Numbered from the stretch's first letter, positions 15,580 through 24,539 are shown. The stretch: 64,000 nucleotides of DNA from an uncultured Oscillospiraceae bacterium (GCA_910579125.1 CAJTTH010000011.1:8060-72059); one strand, 5' to 3'. A program made the numbers and translations. The notes: generated from the sequence alone by a model not told the origin.

Positions 15580-16893
15580 TCACAAATCAAAATCCTCAAA
15601 ACCGTCCGCAGCCTCGGAACTGTCACCCTCGCCCTCCGCAAACCTGAATTCGTCCTCGCCCATAAGCTCGGGGAGCGTTTTCTCGGGGTGCTGGTACGCG
15701 ATATTCAGAAGCTCTATGAAATCGCGGATCATCTCGCGCGGCGTAACGTTCGTCTGCGCTCCCACGCGCTCAAACTCCGCTTTCACGAAATATATCCTGT
15801 CCTCAAGAGTGATCTTCGGATCGTAATCGTACAACAGCGCGTGTATCTCCGAGAGCTTTTCGGTAAGCACGGTAAGCTCCTCGTAGGTGAGCGTGTTCAA
15901 GCGGATTATCGGCGCTAACATATCGTGCGTTTCGTCCGTCGCGAACCGTCCGCGCTCCAGCCGCGAACGCAGCGCCTCATAGCTGAACACGCCGCGCCGC
16001 GTATCCTCGACGCACTGCGGAGTGCCGCCCATAATTATCCCGAGGTGCGAAGCCTTGCCCTGCATTACGTCGTTGTACATCATCAGTATTTTCTCGTAGT
16101 TGTTCTGGCGCGTTACCGAATTGGATATCTTCATTATGTTGACAAGCTCGTCTATCATAATGACCAGACCCTTGTAGCCCGCGTTCACAAGAAACGCCGT
16201 CATCAGCTTGATATATTCGTACCAGTTTTCGTCCGAGATGATAACGTTCACGCCCAAGTCCTGTTTTGCCTCGGTCTTGGTGGAATACTCCCCGCGCAGC
16301 CAGCGGACTGCTTTGCTCTGCCGCTCGTCGTCGCCGTCGCGGAACGCCTTGTAATAGGTGATTATCACCGCAGCGAAGTCGAACCCGTGAACCATATCTT
16401 CCAGTCCGTTTATTTTCGCGTAAACGCGTTTCTCGACCTCGGTATCGAAGAACGTGTTGTCCGGCGACATTCCGTCCGCGACCACCTCAGAGCGCACGCC
16501 GTTTATCCACTTTTCGAGGATAAGCGACAGCGCGCCGCCGTCGGGTTTGGCCTTGACGGACAGCGAACGCATAAGCTCGCGGTAGGTCGCCAGCCCCTGA
16601 CCCTTTGTGCCCATAAGCCGCCGTTCGGGCGACAGGTCCGCGTCCGCCGAGGCGAACCCCCTGTCCATAACGTGCTGGCGCATAGTCTGTATGAGAAAGC
16701 TCTTGCCGCTGCCGAATTTCCCGACGATAAAGCGGAAGAACGCGCCGCCGTCCTCGGCAATGGCAACGTCGTGCAGCAGAGCGTTTATCTCGTCCGTGCG
16801 CCCGACCGCGATATAACCAAGCCCCACGCGCGGCACAACTCCGCCTTTCAGCGCGTTGATAAGCCCCGCGGCTATTCGTTTAGGTATCTGCAT
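15580..16893 (-). CDS. BrxD-type (DUF2791) P-loop ATPase
   Basis: A 437-residue ATP-binding protein. It has the BrxD-like N-terminal region (KRIAAGLINALKGGVVPRVGLGYIAVGR), Walker A GKFGSGKSF at about 58-66, and Walker B GLVIMIDELVNI near 250. A sensor-like region follows (LGIIMGGTPQCVEDTRRGVFSYEALRSRL), then a helical C-terminal part and an acidic tail. BrxD is a component of type 2 BREX phage defence, where it is encoded next to the Lhr-like helicase BrxHI. I chose the ATG at 16893 because AAAGG lies upstream; a TTG four codons earlier overlaps that site. The protein is inferred to work with the helicase 300 bases downstream. Confidence 0.85.
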   Translation of the reverse strand: MQIPKRIAAGLINALKGGVVPRVGLGYIAVGRTDEINALLHDVAIAEDGGAFFRFIVGKFGSGKSFLIQTMRQHVMDRGFASADADLSPERRLMGTKGQGLATYRELMRSLSVKAKPDGGALSLILEKWINGVRSEVVADGMSPDNTFFDTEVEKRVYAKINGLEDMVHGFDFAAVIITYYKAFRDGDDERQSKAVRWLRGEYSTKTEAKQDLGVNVIISDENWYEYIKLMTAFLVNAGYKGLVIMIDELVNIMKISNSVTRQNNYEKILMMYNDVMQGKASHLGIIMGGTPQCVEDTRRGVFSYEALRSRLERGRFATDETHDMLAPIIRLNTLTYEELTVLTEKLSEIHALLYDYDPKITLEDRIYFVKAEFERVGAQTNVTPREMIRDFIELLNIAYQHPEKTLPELMGEDEFRFAEGEGDSSEAADGFEDFDL

Positions 16894-16938
16894 AGTAATT
16901 ATCAACCTTTCAGAAAATTAAGCGGATTATTGCTTAAC

Positions 16939-17009
16939 GCCGTATGCATCGGGTGTGGAGGGCAGTCGCGCCCTCACGTCGAAGGGTGATGTCCCTCTAT
17001 GATCCCGGC
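16939..17009 (-). other. Branched palindromic intergenic element (possible structured RNA)
   Basis: In the 146 bases between the ABC exporter and the ATPase gene, the minus strand can fold as a closing stem (GCCG with CGGC, and CGGG with CCCG) around two hairpins: AGGG-ACATCA-CCCT and GAGGGC-GCGACT-GCCCTC. The clean alternation of stems and short linkers is unlike random sequence and unlike a terminator, since no T-run follows. It could be a structured RNA leader of the ATPase gene or a small dispersed repeat. Confidence 0.5.
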
Positions 17010-17039
17010 TTTCAAGTCACAACATTGCTAAATTGCGTT

Positions 17040-18794
17040 TTACCCCTCCTGCCGCGAGCGGATAAGCTCCGCGTAAAAGCCGTCGTTCGCCATAAGCTCC
17101 GAATGCGTACCCTGTTCAACAATATGCCCCGATTTCATTACAAGAATGCAGTCCGCCTCGCGTATCGTCGAAAGCCTGTGCGCGACCACAAAGCTTGTGC
17201 GTCCTTGCATCAGCTTGTCGAATGCGTTCTGTATCTTCATTTCGGTGCGGGTATCTATCGAGGACGTAGCCTCGTCGAGTATCAGCATGGGCGGCAGCGA
17301 GAGCATTATTCTCGCAATCGACAAAAGCTGCCGCTGCCCCTGCGACAATTCCGCGTCGTTGGTTATTACCGTATCGTAGCCTTGCGGCAGACGCTTTATG
17401 AAGCTGTGCGCATGAGCGGCTTTCGCGGCGGCGGTTATTTCCTCGAGCGTCGCGTCGGGCTTTCCGTAGGCGATGTTGTCGCGCACCGTTCCGCGGAACA
17501 CCCACGTTTCCTGTAAAACGATACCGAAATTGCTCCGCAGACTGCTCCGCGTTATTTCCTTGACGGGCAGTCCGCTCACGTCTATTTCGCCGCTTACAAC
17601 GTCGTAGAAGCGCATTAACAGGTTTATAAGCGTCGTCTTTCCGCAGCCCGTAGGTCCCACTATCGCAATGTGCTGACCGCTCTTGACGTCAAGGTTCAGA
17701 TTTTCGATAAGCGGCTTTTCGGGAACGTAGGAGAACGACACGTCCTTTATCTGCACGCGTCCGTCGCATTTTTCGAGTACATTTTTGTCCTCATCGGAGC
17801 TTTCGGGCTGCTCGTCGATGAGCGTGAAAATTCTCGCAGCCGAAGCCAGCGCGTTCTGAAGCTCGGTGACAACTCCCGATATCTCGTTGAACGGCTTGGT
17901 GTACTGGTTCGCGTACTGCAAAAAGCAGCTCAGATCGCCGACCGTAAACCCGCCCGAAACCGCTTTGACCGCGTTCAGCGCGCCGAACACGCCCACGCCC
18001 GCGTAAACAAGGGAGTTCACGAAACGCGTGCACGGATTTGTCAGCGCCGAGTAAAACTGCGCGCGCCGTCCGCAGACGTTCAGCCGCTCGTTTATCTCTC
18101 CGAACTCGGATTCGGCGGCTTTCTCAAAGCCGAAAGCCTTGACGAGCCGCTGTCCGCCGATATGCTCGTCGATGTAGCCCGTAAGCTCGCCCTTTATCGA
18201 CGACTGCTCCTTAAATTTGTTGAAGCAGAGCTTGGAAATTATCGCCGCGACCGCGAACGACAGCGGCGTAATGCATACGACCACAAGCGTTATCTGCCAG
18301 TTGAGCGTAACCATAAATACCAGTGTGCCGATTATCGTGACAACGCCCGTAAAAAGCTGCTGAAATCCCTGAAGCAAGCCCTCGCTCACCGCGTCCACGT
18401 CGTTCACCACGCGGCTTATAATGTCGCCGTGGGAGTTCGCGTCGATATAGGCGAGCGGCAGATGCTGCAAATGCGCGAAGATGTCCGCGCGGAGCTGCTT
18501 TACGGTCTTGTGAGTTATCTTGTTGGTCGAAAAATACATCAGCCATTGCAGCAGCGCAACTATGGGTATAATAACCGCAATAGTTATCAGAACGGGTATC
18601 ATACGCTCAAAGTCAACGCCGTTTTCGCTTATGCAGTCGACCGCTCTGCCTATCAGCACGGTGGTGTACAACGACAGCAGAACGCTGCCCGCCGCGCATA
18701 TTATCGCCAGCGCGACAAGCGGTATCTGACCTTTCATATAACGCAGGATACGCCCCAGAGCGCCCTTTTTCGTCAATCTTTTGTTATCCATCAT
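17040..18794 (-). CDS. ABC exporter subunit with complete ATPase site
   Basis: A 584-residue half-transporter: six transmembrane helices in the first 320 residues, then an ATPase domain. Visible motifs are Walker A GPTGCGKTTL, the Q-loop at FGIVLQETWVF, signature LSQGQRQLL, Walker B with an intact catalytic Glu (MLILDEATSSID), and the switch His in VVAHRLSTI. It is the second gene of a pair; its ATG overlaps the stop of the first by four bases. Together they form a heterodimeric exporter, probably of a drug, peptide or lipid. The substrate cannot be told. Confidence 0.93.
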   Translation of the reverse strand: MMDNKRLTKKGALGRILRYMKGQIPLVALAIICAAGSVLLSLYTTVLIGRAVDCISENGVDFERMIPVLITIAVIIPIVALLQWLMYFSTNKITHKTVKQLRADIFAHLQHLPLAYIDANSHGDIISRVVNDVDAVSEGLLQGFQQLFTGVVTIIGTLVFMVTLNWQITLVVVCITPLSFAVAAIISKLCFNKFKEQSSIKGELTGYIDEHIGGQRLVKAFGFEKAAESEFGEINERLNVCGRRAQFYSALTNPCTRFVNSLVYAGVGVFGALNAVKAVSGGFTVGDLSCFLQYANQYTKPFNEISGVVTELQNALASAARIFTLIDEQPESSDEDKNVLEKCDGRVQIKDVSFSYVPEKPLIENLNLDVKSGQHIAIVGPTGCGKTTLINLLMRFYDVVSGEIDVSGLPVKEITRSSLRSNFGIVLQETWVFRGTVRDNIAYGKPDATLEEITAAAKAAHAHSFIKRLPQGYDTVITNDAELSQGQRQLLSIARIMLSLPPMLILDEATSSIDTRTEMKIQNAFDKLMQGRTSFVVAHRLSTIREADCILVMKSGHIVEQGTHSELMANDGFYAELIRSRQEG

Positions 18795-20545
18795 AAAGCG
18801 CCCCCTTCCTCTTTTTCCTGTTTAAGAAGCTCCTCCTCGGTGTACTGTGTAAGACATATCTCGCGGTATACCTCGCAGCTTTTCAGCAATTGCGCGTGAG
18901 TGCCGATACCCGCAGCCTCGCCGTCGTCGAGCACGATTATCTTGTCCGCGTGCCGAATGGAATTCGCGCGCTGCGATACGATAACGCACGTCACCGGCAG
19001 CGTTTTCAGCGCCTTGCGGAGATTAGCGTCCGTAGCGTAGTCTAGCGCACTGGAGCTGTCGTCGAGTATCAGTATTTCGGGGTTTTGCGCGACCGCTCTC
19101 GCGATAGTCAAACGCTGTTTCTGTCCGCCCGAGAGGTTCTTGCCGCCCTGCAATATCCGCGCGTCAAGCCCGCCGTCGAGATTGTCGGTGAAGTCCTTTG
19201 CCTGCGCAATCTCAAGCGCCTTTTGTATCTGTTCGTCGGAAATATCCGTTCTGCCGAGCGTCATATTCTCGCGGAGCGTGCCGCTGAGCAGCTCCGTTTT
19301 CTGCGGAACTATCCCGATAAGCCGCCGCAGCTCCTCGGTCGGGTAATCGCGCACGTCCGCGCCGTTCACCTTGACCGCGCCGCTGTCCGTGTCGTAGAAA
19401 CGGCACAACAGATTGACGAGCGTAGACTTGCCCGAGCCCGTACCGCCGATAATTCCGAGGGTCTCTCCCCGACTTAGCGAGAACGAGATTTTTTCAAGCG
19501 AATTTTCTCCGCCGACGTAGGAAAAGCTCACGTTGTCGAATTCGACGGCGGGAGCGTTTTCGTCTTGTTTCGGCGATGTCTGCGCGCCGATAATCGAGGA
19601 CTGCATATCGAAAATTTCGTTTATACGCGCGGACGAAGCTGCCGCTTTCGTGAAGATAGTGACGAGATTTGCCACTACGACAAGTGCGAGCGATATCTGC
19701 GTCATATAGTTGACAAGCGCGATGACCTTGCCCTGCGTAAGCCCGTCGATGCCGCCGTCCACAAAGCCGCCGCCTATCCAGACTATAAGCAGATACGCGA
19801 TGTTCACCGCAACGAATATCGCGGGATTGAGCAGCGCGTTTATTCTGCCCGCCCTGACCGCGAATTTGCGGTACTCCTCGGCTGTCTCCTCAAAGCGTTC
19901 TCTTTCGTAGTCCTGCCGCGAGAATGCTCTCACGACGCGCACTCCCGACAAATTCTCCCTTGTTATGCGCGAAATGCCGTCCAGCGACTTCTGCTGCTTT
20001 TTGAATAGCTTTACTGTAACGCGCATTATCGGGTACATAACGCCGACTATCGCCGCCATTGCTCCCAAGAAGATAAGCGACAGCCGCGCCGAGATAGTGA
20101 ACGCCATAATGGTCGCGCCGATAACCAGAAACGGCGCTCTCACCACCAGACGTATCAGCATAGCGACGGCGGTCTGCACCTGATTTACGTCGTTGGAAAT
20201 ACGCGTAACGAGCGCCGCCGTGCCGAGCTTGTCAAGTTCCCTGTACGACAGCGTGTTTATGTGCGCGTACAGATCGTCGCGCAGACGCGTTCCCACGCCT
20301 TGCGAAGCCGCGCTCGCCATATACTGGCACACCAGCGCGAACGTAAGTCCGCACACCGCCAGAATAACCAGCGTTACCCCGTGCCGCCAAATATAGTCCG
20401 TGTCGCCGTTCGCGATGCCCACGTCGATTATCTCCGCCATTACGAGCGGCACGATAAGCTCGAATATAGCCTCGGTCAGCTTGCAGGCCGGACCGACGGT
20501 CACGTTCAGCATAAATTTTTTCAAATACCGCGCAAGTCTGAGCAT
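18791..20545 (-). CDS. ABC exporter subunit with degenerate ATPase site
   Basis: A 584-residue half-transporter with six N-terminal transmembrane helices and an ATPase domain. Walker A is GGTGSGKSTL and the signature is LSGGQKQRL. The residue after Walker B is Asp instead of the catalytic Glu (LILDDSSSALD), and the switch region reads VIVSQRANSI with no His. Such a non-hydrolysing site paired with an intact partner is typical of heterodimeric exporters (BmrCD, TM287/288). The start is supported by GGAGG about ten bases upstream. Promoter at 20620-20592. Confidence 0.93.
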   Translation of the reverse strand: MLRLARYLKKFMLNVTVGPACKLTEAIFELIVPLVMAEIIDVGIANGDTDYIWRHGVTLVILAVCGLTFALVCQYMASAASQGVGTRLRDDLYAHINTLSYRELDKLGTAALVTRISNDVNQVQTAVAMLIRLVVRAPFLVIGATIMAFTISARLSLIFLGAMAAIVGVMYPIMRVTVKLFKKQQKSLDGISRITRENLSGVRVVRAFSRQDYERERFEETAEEYRKFAVRAGRINALLNPAIFVAVNIAYLLIVWIGGGFVDGGIDGLTQGKVIALVNYMTQISLALVVVANLVTIFTKAAASSARINEIFDMQSSIIGAQTSPKQDENAPAVEFDNVSFSYVGGENSLEKISFSLSRGETLGIIGGTGSGKSTLVNLLCRFYDTDSGAVKVNGADVRDYPTEELRRLIGIVPQKTELLSGTLRENMTLGRTDISDEQIQKALEIAQAKDFTDNLDGGLDARILQGGKNLSGGQKQRLTIARAVAQNPEILILDDSSSALDYATDANLRKALKTLPVTCVIVSQRANSIRHADKIIVLDDGEAAGIGTHAQLLKSCEVYREICLTQYTEEELLKQEKEEGGAL

Positions 20546-20591
20546 TTGTCTGAAATCCTCCCATGCATTCTTAATAAAACTCTATCTTATT

Positions 20592-20620
20592 ATTATAATA
20601 TATTTTTTTAAATTTGTAAA
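20592..20620 (-). promoter_or_regulatory. Promoter of the ABC exporter pair
   Basis: Minus strand TTTACA (20620-20615), a 17-base spacer and TATAAT (20597-20592). It is back to back with the promoter at 20629-20657. Confidence 0.75.
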
Positions 20621-20628
20621 GATATTTC

Positions 20629-20657
20629 TTGACATTTTGTCCAAAAAGAGGTAAAAT
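20629..20657 (+). promoter_or_regulatory. Promoter of the sialate acetylesterase gene
   Basis: TTGACA, a 17-base spacer and TAAAAT, 41 bases before the ATG at 20698. Only eight bases separate its -35 box from that of the divergent exporter promoter, so one regulator could affect both. Confidence 0.8.
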
Positions 20658-20697
20658 ATAATAGGTATATTCTTTTTCTTTGAAAGGGGAATTTTTT

Positions 20698-22200
20698 ATG
20701 GCGAAATTTCAGACAGCACCGATCTTTACCAACGGCATGGTATTGCAGCGCGGCAAAAACATCTGCGTGTTCGGCACGGGCGAGGAGGGCGCGATCATTC
20801 ACGGCGAGCTTTGCGGATTTCACTCCTCATGCGCCGTCAAGGACGGAAAATGGAAGATCGTTTTTCCGCCTATGGGAGCGTGCCGCTTTGTCATTTTAAA
20901 GCTCTACGACGACGATAACGATCAGGTCGAGCGTATCGAGAACGTTGCAATAGGAGAGGTATGGCTTGCGGGCGGCCAGTCAAACATGGAGCTCGAGCTC
21001 TGCAACTGCAAGGGCGGCAAGGAGTGTCTTGAAAACGACGATACCCGCGACGTGCGTTATTATTATGTTCCCAAAAAGACGATCTACGACGACGACTACG
21101 AGGAAAGTATGCAGAACGCTTGCTGGACGGATTTTGCCGACAAGGAAAGCGCGGCGCACTGGAGTGCGGTCGGCTACTTCTTCGCCAAGGAGATGTCGCG
21201 GCTGCTAGACGTTACGGTTGGCGTTATCGGCTGCAACTGGGGCGGCACTTCCGCGTCCTGCTGGATAAAGCGCGAGTACGCCGCGGGCGACGCAAAGGTC
21301 TACTTTGACGATTACGACGCGGCCGTCGAGGGCAAGGACGTCAGCAAGATGATCGCCGACTATCGCGAATATATGGTCTATCAGCAGGAATGGTGGGCAA
21401 AGAGTGCCGAATACTACGCGTCTGAGGGCGAGCACACCTGGGAGGGCTGTCTGGAATACTGCGGTGAGGATCGTTATCCGGGACCCGTCGCGCCCTGCAA
21501 CCCGACTTCGCCGGGCATACTCCACGAGAGCATGGTGTCGCGCGTATTCCCGTATACGCTGGGCGGCGTGCTCTGGTATCAGGGCGAGACCGATGAAAGC
21601 CACCCCGACGCGTATTACACGCTGCTCACCCAGCTTATCCGCAACTGGCGCGACGATTGGGAGGACGACGGGCTGCCGTTCATTATCGCGCAGCTGCCGA
21701 TGTACGCGGGCGGCAACCCCGATGGCGACAGCTGGAGCAAAATACGCGAGGCACAGATGCGCGTTTACAATACAATAAAGAATACGGGCATAATAGTAAC
21801 GCTGGACTGCGGCGAGCGCGATAATATCCACCCCGTCGACAAAGAGCCCGTAGGTCACAGATTTGCCATGCAGGCAATGGAGATGGTATACGGCGGCTGC
21901 GACGGCGCGTTCGCTCCGACGTTCAAAAACGTTATCTGGCGCGGCGATATGGTGGAACTGCAATTCGCAAACGCGCGCGGCGGGTTTAAGGTAAAGGGAG
22001 AGCCGGACGGGTTCGAGATTTGCGGCGAGGACGGAGTGTACTATCCCGTCTGGGCTGACGTTTCGGGAGAGCGTATTTTCCTTTCGTGCGACGAAGTTCC
22101 GAATCCCTGCGGAGTGCGTTATCTCTGGAAAAATTACGCCGAGATTCACATTTTCAGCGGTTTCGGATTGCCGCTGGCGCCATTCAGAATCAAAAAGTAA
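20698..22200 (+). CDS. Sialate O-acetylesterase family protein (SGNH hydrolase)
   Basis: A 500-residue carbohydrate esterase. The nucleophile Ser is in AGGQSNMELEL (about 95), the oxyanion region in NWGGTSASCW, a block-III-like WYQGETDESHPDAYY, and the catalytic Asp-His pair in RDNIHPVDKEPVGHR. This matches the domain organisation of NanS/SIAE-like enzymes, which remove acetyl groups from sialic acids or from acetylated plant glycans. There is no signal peptide, so it should act in the cytoplasm on imported sugars. The start MAKFQTAP is preceded by AAAGGGG. No sialic-acid catabolic genes lie nearby, so the xylan- or pectin-acetyl option stays open. Confidence 0.87.
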   Translation: MAKFQTAPIFTNGMVLQRGKNICVFGTGEEGAIIHGELCGFHSSCAVKDGKWKIVFPPMGACRFVILKLYDDDNDQVERIENVAIGEVWLAGGQSNMELELCNCKGGKECLENDDTRDVRYYYVPKKTIYDDDYEESMQNACWTDFADKESAAHWSAVGYFFAKEMSRLLDVTVGVIGCNWGGTSASCWIKREYAAGDAKVYFDDYDAAVEGKDVSKMIADYREYMVYQQEWWAKSAEYYASEGEHTWEGCLEYCGEDRYPGPVAPCNPTSPGILHESMVSRVFPYTLGGVLWYQGETDESHPDAYYTLLTQLIRNWRDDWEDDGLPFIIAQLPMYAGGNPDGDSWSKIREAQMRVYNTIKNTGIIVTLDCGERDNIHPVDKEPVGHRFAMQAMEMVYGGCDGAFAPTFKNVIWRGDMVELQFANARGGFKVKGEPDGFEICGEDGVYYPVWADVSGERIFLSCDEVPNPCGVRYLWKNYAEIHIFSGFGLPLAPFRIKK

Positions 22201-22234
22201 TTTGTCGGCAAAATAATGCTTCGGGCAAGCGCCC

Positions 22235-22430
22235 AAGCTGTGCAAGCGAGCTGATTTGTGTACTTGCAGCGCAGCGAGCGAAGCGAACGGAGCGGAAAGT
22301 ACGCAAATCAGTTCGGCTAGGCCAACGAAGTGAGCCGGTGCACAGCTTGCTTTTAAATAAACCCGCTTTCGTCGACATTGTTTGAACGAAGCATAGAGTA
22401 CGCAAATCGGCTCGGCTTTCGTCGACATTT
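22235..22430. repeat. Nested palindromic element with partial second copy
   Basis: The 265 bases between the esterase and SDR genes hold no gene. Outer arms AAGCTGTGCA (22235-22244) and TGCACAGCTT (22339-22348) are a perfect match. Inner arms CTGATTTGTGTACTT (22251-22265) and AAGTACGCAAATCAG (22297-22311) differ by one wobble pair. The loops hold runs like GCGAGCGAAGCGAACGGAGC and CAACGAAGTGAGC. A partial repeat follows: AGTACGCAAATC recurs near 22398, and TTTCGTCGACATT is directly repeated at 22368-22380 and 22418-22430. It resembles the element at 596-718 on the other strand. Confidence 0.7.
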
Positions 22431-22465
22431 TCCGTCACCCCGAATAAAAAGAATAGAGGTATGAT

Positions 22466-23233
22466 ATGATAGCATTGGTAACGGGCGCAAGCTCCGGAAT
22501 CGGGCGCGATATCGCGCGTTCACTGGCAAGACACGGAATAAACGTAATATTGACGGCACGCCGCCGCGACAGGCTCATCGAGCTGAAGAATGAGCTTGTC
22601 GACAAATACGGCGTAAAGGCAATGTGCATAACGGCAGATCTTTCAAAGGAAAATCAGGTGTTCGCGCTTTATGAAAAGGTACGTAAGTATAATATTGATA
22701 TTCTGATTAATAACGCGGGCTACGGCGTTTTCGGCGATTTCGCGGAAACAGATCTCGAACGTGAGCTGGATATGCTCGATGTGAACGTAAAAGCGTTTCA
22801 TATACTGTTTAAGCTGTTCCTCCGCGATTTCAGGCGGCGCGACTGCGGGTATATACTGAATACCGCGAGCATGGCGGGATTTATTCCCGGACCGTGGTTC
22901 TCGTCGTATTACGCGAGCAAGGGCTATATCGTGCGTATGACGGAGGCGGTCGCGGAGGAACTGAGGTCGAAGAAAAGTCACGTTCATGTGTCAATGCTCT
23001 GCCCGGGACCCGTTGCCACGGAGTTCGGCGAGACCGCGCGCGTTAAATTTCTGACTGCCGCGTATCCGAGCGAAAAGCTCGCCGAGCACGCGGTGAGAGA
23101 AATGTTCGGCGGCACGCTGCTGATAACGGAAAACAAGGCGACAAAGGCGCTCCTGCTGGCGGCTAAGCTCATTCCCGACAGAGTGCAGGCGTTTGCGGCG
23201 GGGTTGTTCCAATCCAAACGCGAAAAGTTTTAA
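22466..23233 (+). CDS. Short-chain dehydrogenase/reductase
   Basis: A 255-residue classical SDR: cofactor loop TGASSGIGRDIA at the N-terminus, NNAGYG in the middle, the Ser of TASMAG, and the catalytic YxxxK as YYASKGYI. The R-rich segment after the second strand (TARRRDRLIELK) favours NADP(H). The PGPV motif and a hydrophobic C-terminal part (LLLAAKLIPDRVQAFAAGLF) are like the DltE/YohF-type reductases of Firmicutes. The substrate is unknown. It is followed 12 bases later by a thioesterase gene, so a lipid or acyl substrate is possible. Confidence 0.88.
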   Translation: MIALVTGASSGIGRDIARSLARHGINVILTARRRDRLIELKNELVDKYGVKAMCITADLSKENQVFALYEKVRKYNIDILINNAGYGVFGDFAETDLERELDMLDVNVKAFHILFKLFLRDFRRRDCGYILNTASMAGFIPGPWFSSYYASKGYIVRMTEAVAEELRSKKSHVHVSMLCPGPVATEFGETARVKFLTAAYPSEKLAEHAVREMFGGTLLITENKATKALLLAAKLIPDRVQAFAAGLFQSKREKF

Positions 23234-23244
23234 CGGAGGCGGCA

Positions 23245-23682
23245 ATGGCGAATATAACCGAGGTCACGGTTCGTTACGCGGAAACAGACTGCATGGGAGT
23301 GGTTCATCACGCGGTTTATCCCGTGTGGTTCGAGATCGCGCGGACGGATTACATCAAGGCGGCGGGCATGAGCTACGCGGATATGGAAAAAGCGGGCGTT
23401 ATGCTGCCCGTAACGGGTATCTCGTGCCGTTACAGACTTCCCGCGAAATATGACGACACTCTGCTTATCGAGGCGCGAATATCGCGGCTTACTCCGGCAA
23501 GAATAGAGTTTGAGTATACGGTAACGCGCAAGGGAGAAACAGACATTCTCGCGGTGGGTACGAGTTCGCACGGGTTTGTGGATTCGCGGACGTTCAAGCC
23601 GCTGAATTTCAAAAAAGAAATGCCAGATTTTTACGCGGTAATGGAAAAACACGCGCAGCAAGATATGCGGGTGACGCCATGA
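23245..23682 (+). CDS. YbgC/4HBT-family acyl-CoA thioesterase
   Basis: A 145-residue hot-dog fold enzyme that cleaves acyl-CoA thioesters. The family motif is clear: RYAETDCMGVVHHAVYPVWFEIAR, with the catalytic Asp in the 'ETD' position, then YRLPAKYDDTLLIEARI. Length is normal. The ribosome site is GGAGG seven bases from the ATG. The stop overlaps the rsmE start by four bases (ATGA), so translation is coupled. The acyl substrate is not known. Confidence 0.88.
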   Translation: MANITEVTVRYAETDCMGVVHHAVYPVWFEIARTDYIKAAGMSYADMEKAGVMLPVTGISCRYRLPAKYDDTLLIEARISRLTPARIEFEYTVTRKGETDILAVGTSSHGFVDSRTFKPLNFKKEMPDFYAVMEKHAQQDMRVTP

Positions 23683-24419
23683 CGGAGCGTTGGAGATATC
23701 CGAGATTTTTCACGGAGAACATATCCGAAAGCTCGGCGGTGATAACCGGCGAGGACGTAAAACATATCGTGTCCGTGCTCAGAATGCGGCGCGGCGACCT
23801 CGCGGTGCTGTGCGACGGCGAACGCAACGATTATCTCGCGAAGTTTGAGGGAGCGGACGGTGACTGCTGCACGTTCAGGATAATCGAAAAAAGCGTCAAC
23901 CAAGCCGAACCAAGCATTCATCTGCGGCTTTTTCAGGCAATGCCGAAGGGCGACAAAATGGAGTTTATCGTTCAGAAGGCGGTGGAGTGCGGAGTGGCTG
24001 AAATAATCCCAATATTTACCAAAAGGTGCGTATCGCGTCCCGATGAAAAGCAAATGTGCAAAAAACTGCCGAGATACCAAAAAATCGCATTGGAGGCGGC
24101 AAAACAGTGCGGACGCGGAATAATACCGACGGTCGGAGCGGCGGTGGAATTTACCGAATTAAAACGGTTCATTTCCGAGGAGAATACGGGAATAATGTTT
24201 TATGAATGCTCCGACGTTCCGCTGAAAAGCGCGGTGAGCGAATTTAAGCGTAACGTGGATATCGTTATCGGCAGCGAGGGCGGATTTGAGCCCGCCGAGG
24301 CTGAGGAGCTGCAAAGAATGGGATTTGCGTCGGTGTCGCTCGGGAAACGTATACTTCGGTGCGAGACCGCGCCGATAGCGGCAATATCAATTTTGATGAA
24401 TATGACAGGAAATATGTGA
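23679..24419 (+). CDS. rsmE: 16S rRNA (uracil1498-N3)-methyltransferase
   Basis: Methylates N3 of U1498 in the decoding region of 16S rRNA. The 246-residue SPOUT protein has the N-terminal PUA-like part with GEDVKHIVSVLRMRRGD, then FQAMPKGDKMEFIVQKAVECGV, and the SAM-binding knot with IGSEGGFEPAEAEEL and LGKRILRCETAPIAAI. All are family signatures, and length is usual. Start overlaps the thioesterase stop. No prmA gene lies beside it, as is often seen elsewhere. Confidence 0.95.
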   Translation: MTERWRYPRFFTENISESSAVITGEDVKHIVSVLRMRRGDLAVLCDGERNDYLAKFEGADGDCCTFRIIEKSVNQAEPSIHLRLFQAMPKGDKMEFIVQKAVECGVAEIIPIFTKRCVSRPDEKQMCKKLPRYQKIALEAAKQCGRGIIPTVGAAVEFTELKRFISEENTGIMFYECSDVPLKSAVSEFKRNVDIVIGSEGGFEPAEAEELQRMGFASVSLGKRILRCETAPIAAISILMNMTGNM

Positions 24420-24456
24420 CCGCTTTGGTGAAAGTTACCAAATTTTTCGCCGACGC

Positions 24457-24485
24457 TTGCATTTTTTTTGAAATGGGTATATAAT
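24457..24485 (+). promoter_or_regulatory. Promoter of the small acidic membrane protein gene
   Basis: TTGCAT, a 17-base spacer and TATAAT, about 55 bases before the ATG at 24540. Confidence 0.75.
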
Positions 24486-24539
24486 AGATGTACAGTATTT
24501 AACGCGGCAGTTTTGCCGGAATTTAAGGAGGAAACGGCT

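Noticed and set aside
12964..16893. A full BREX or DISARM island
   Set aside because: No methyltransferase, PglZ, PglW, BrxL or DrmA-like gene is seen in the window; only the ATPase and helicase are present.
15580..16989. A plus-strand open frame of about 350 codons opposite the BrxD-like gene
   Set aside because: No recognisable motifs, no promoter or ribosome site; the minus strand has clear Walker motifs in the same stretch.
22201..22465. A small gene or RNA-coding sequence between esterase and SDR
   Set aside because: Frames are short and low-complexity; the stretch is explained by nested palindromes and a partial repeat.
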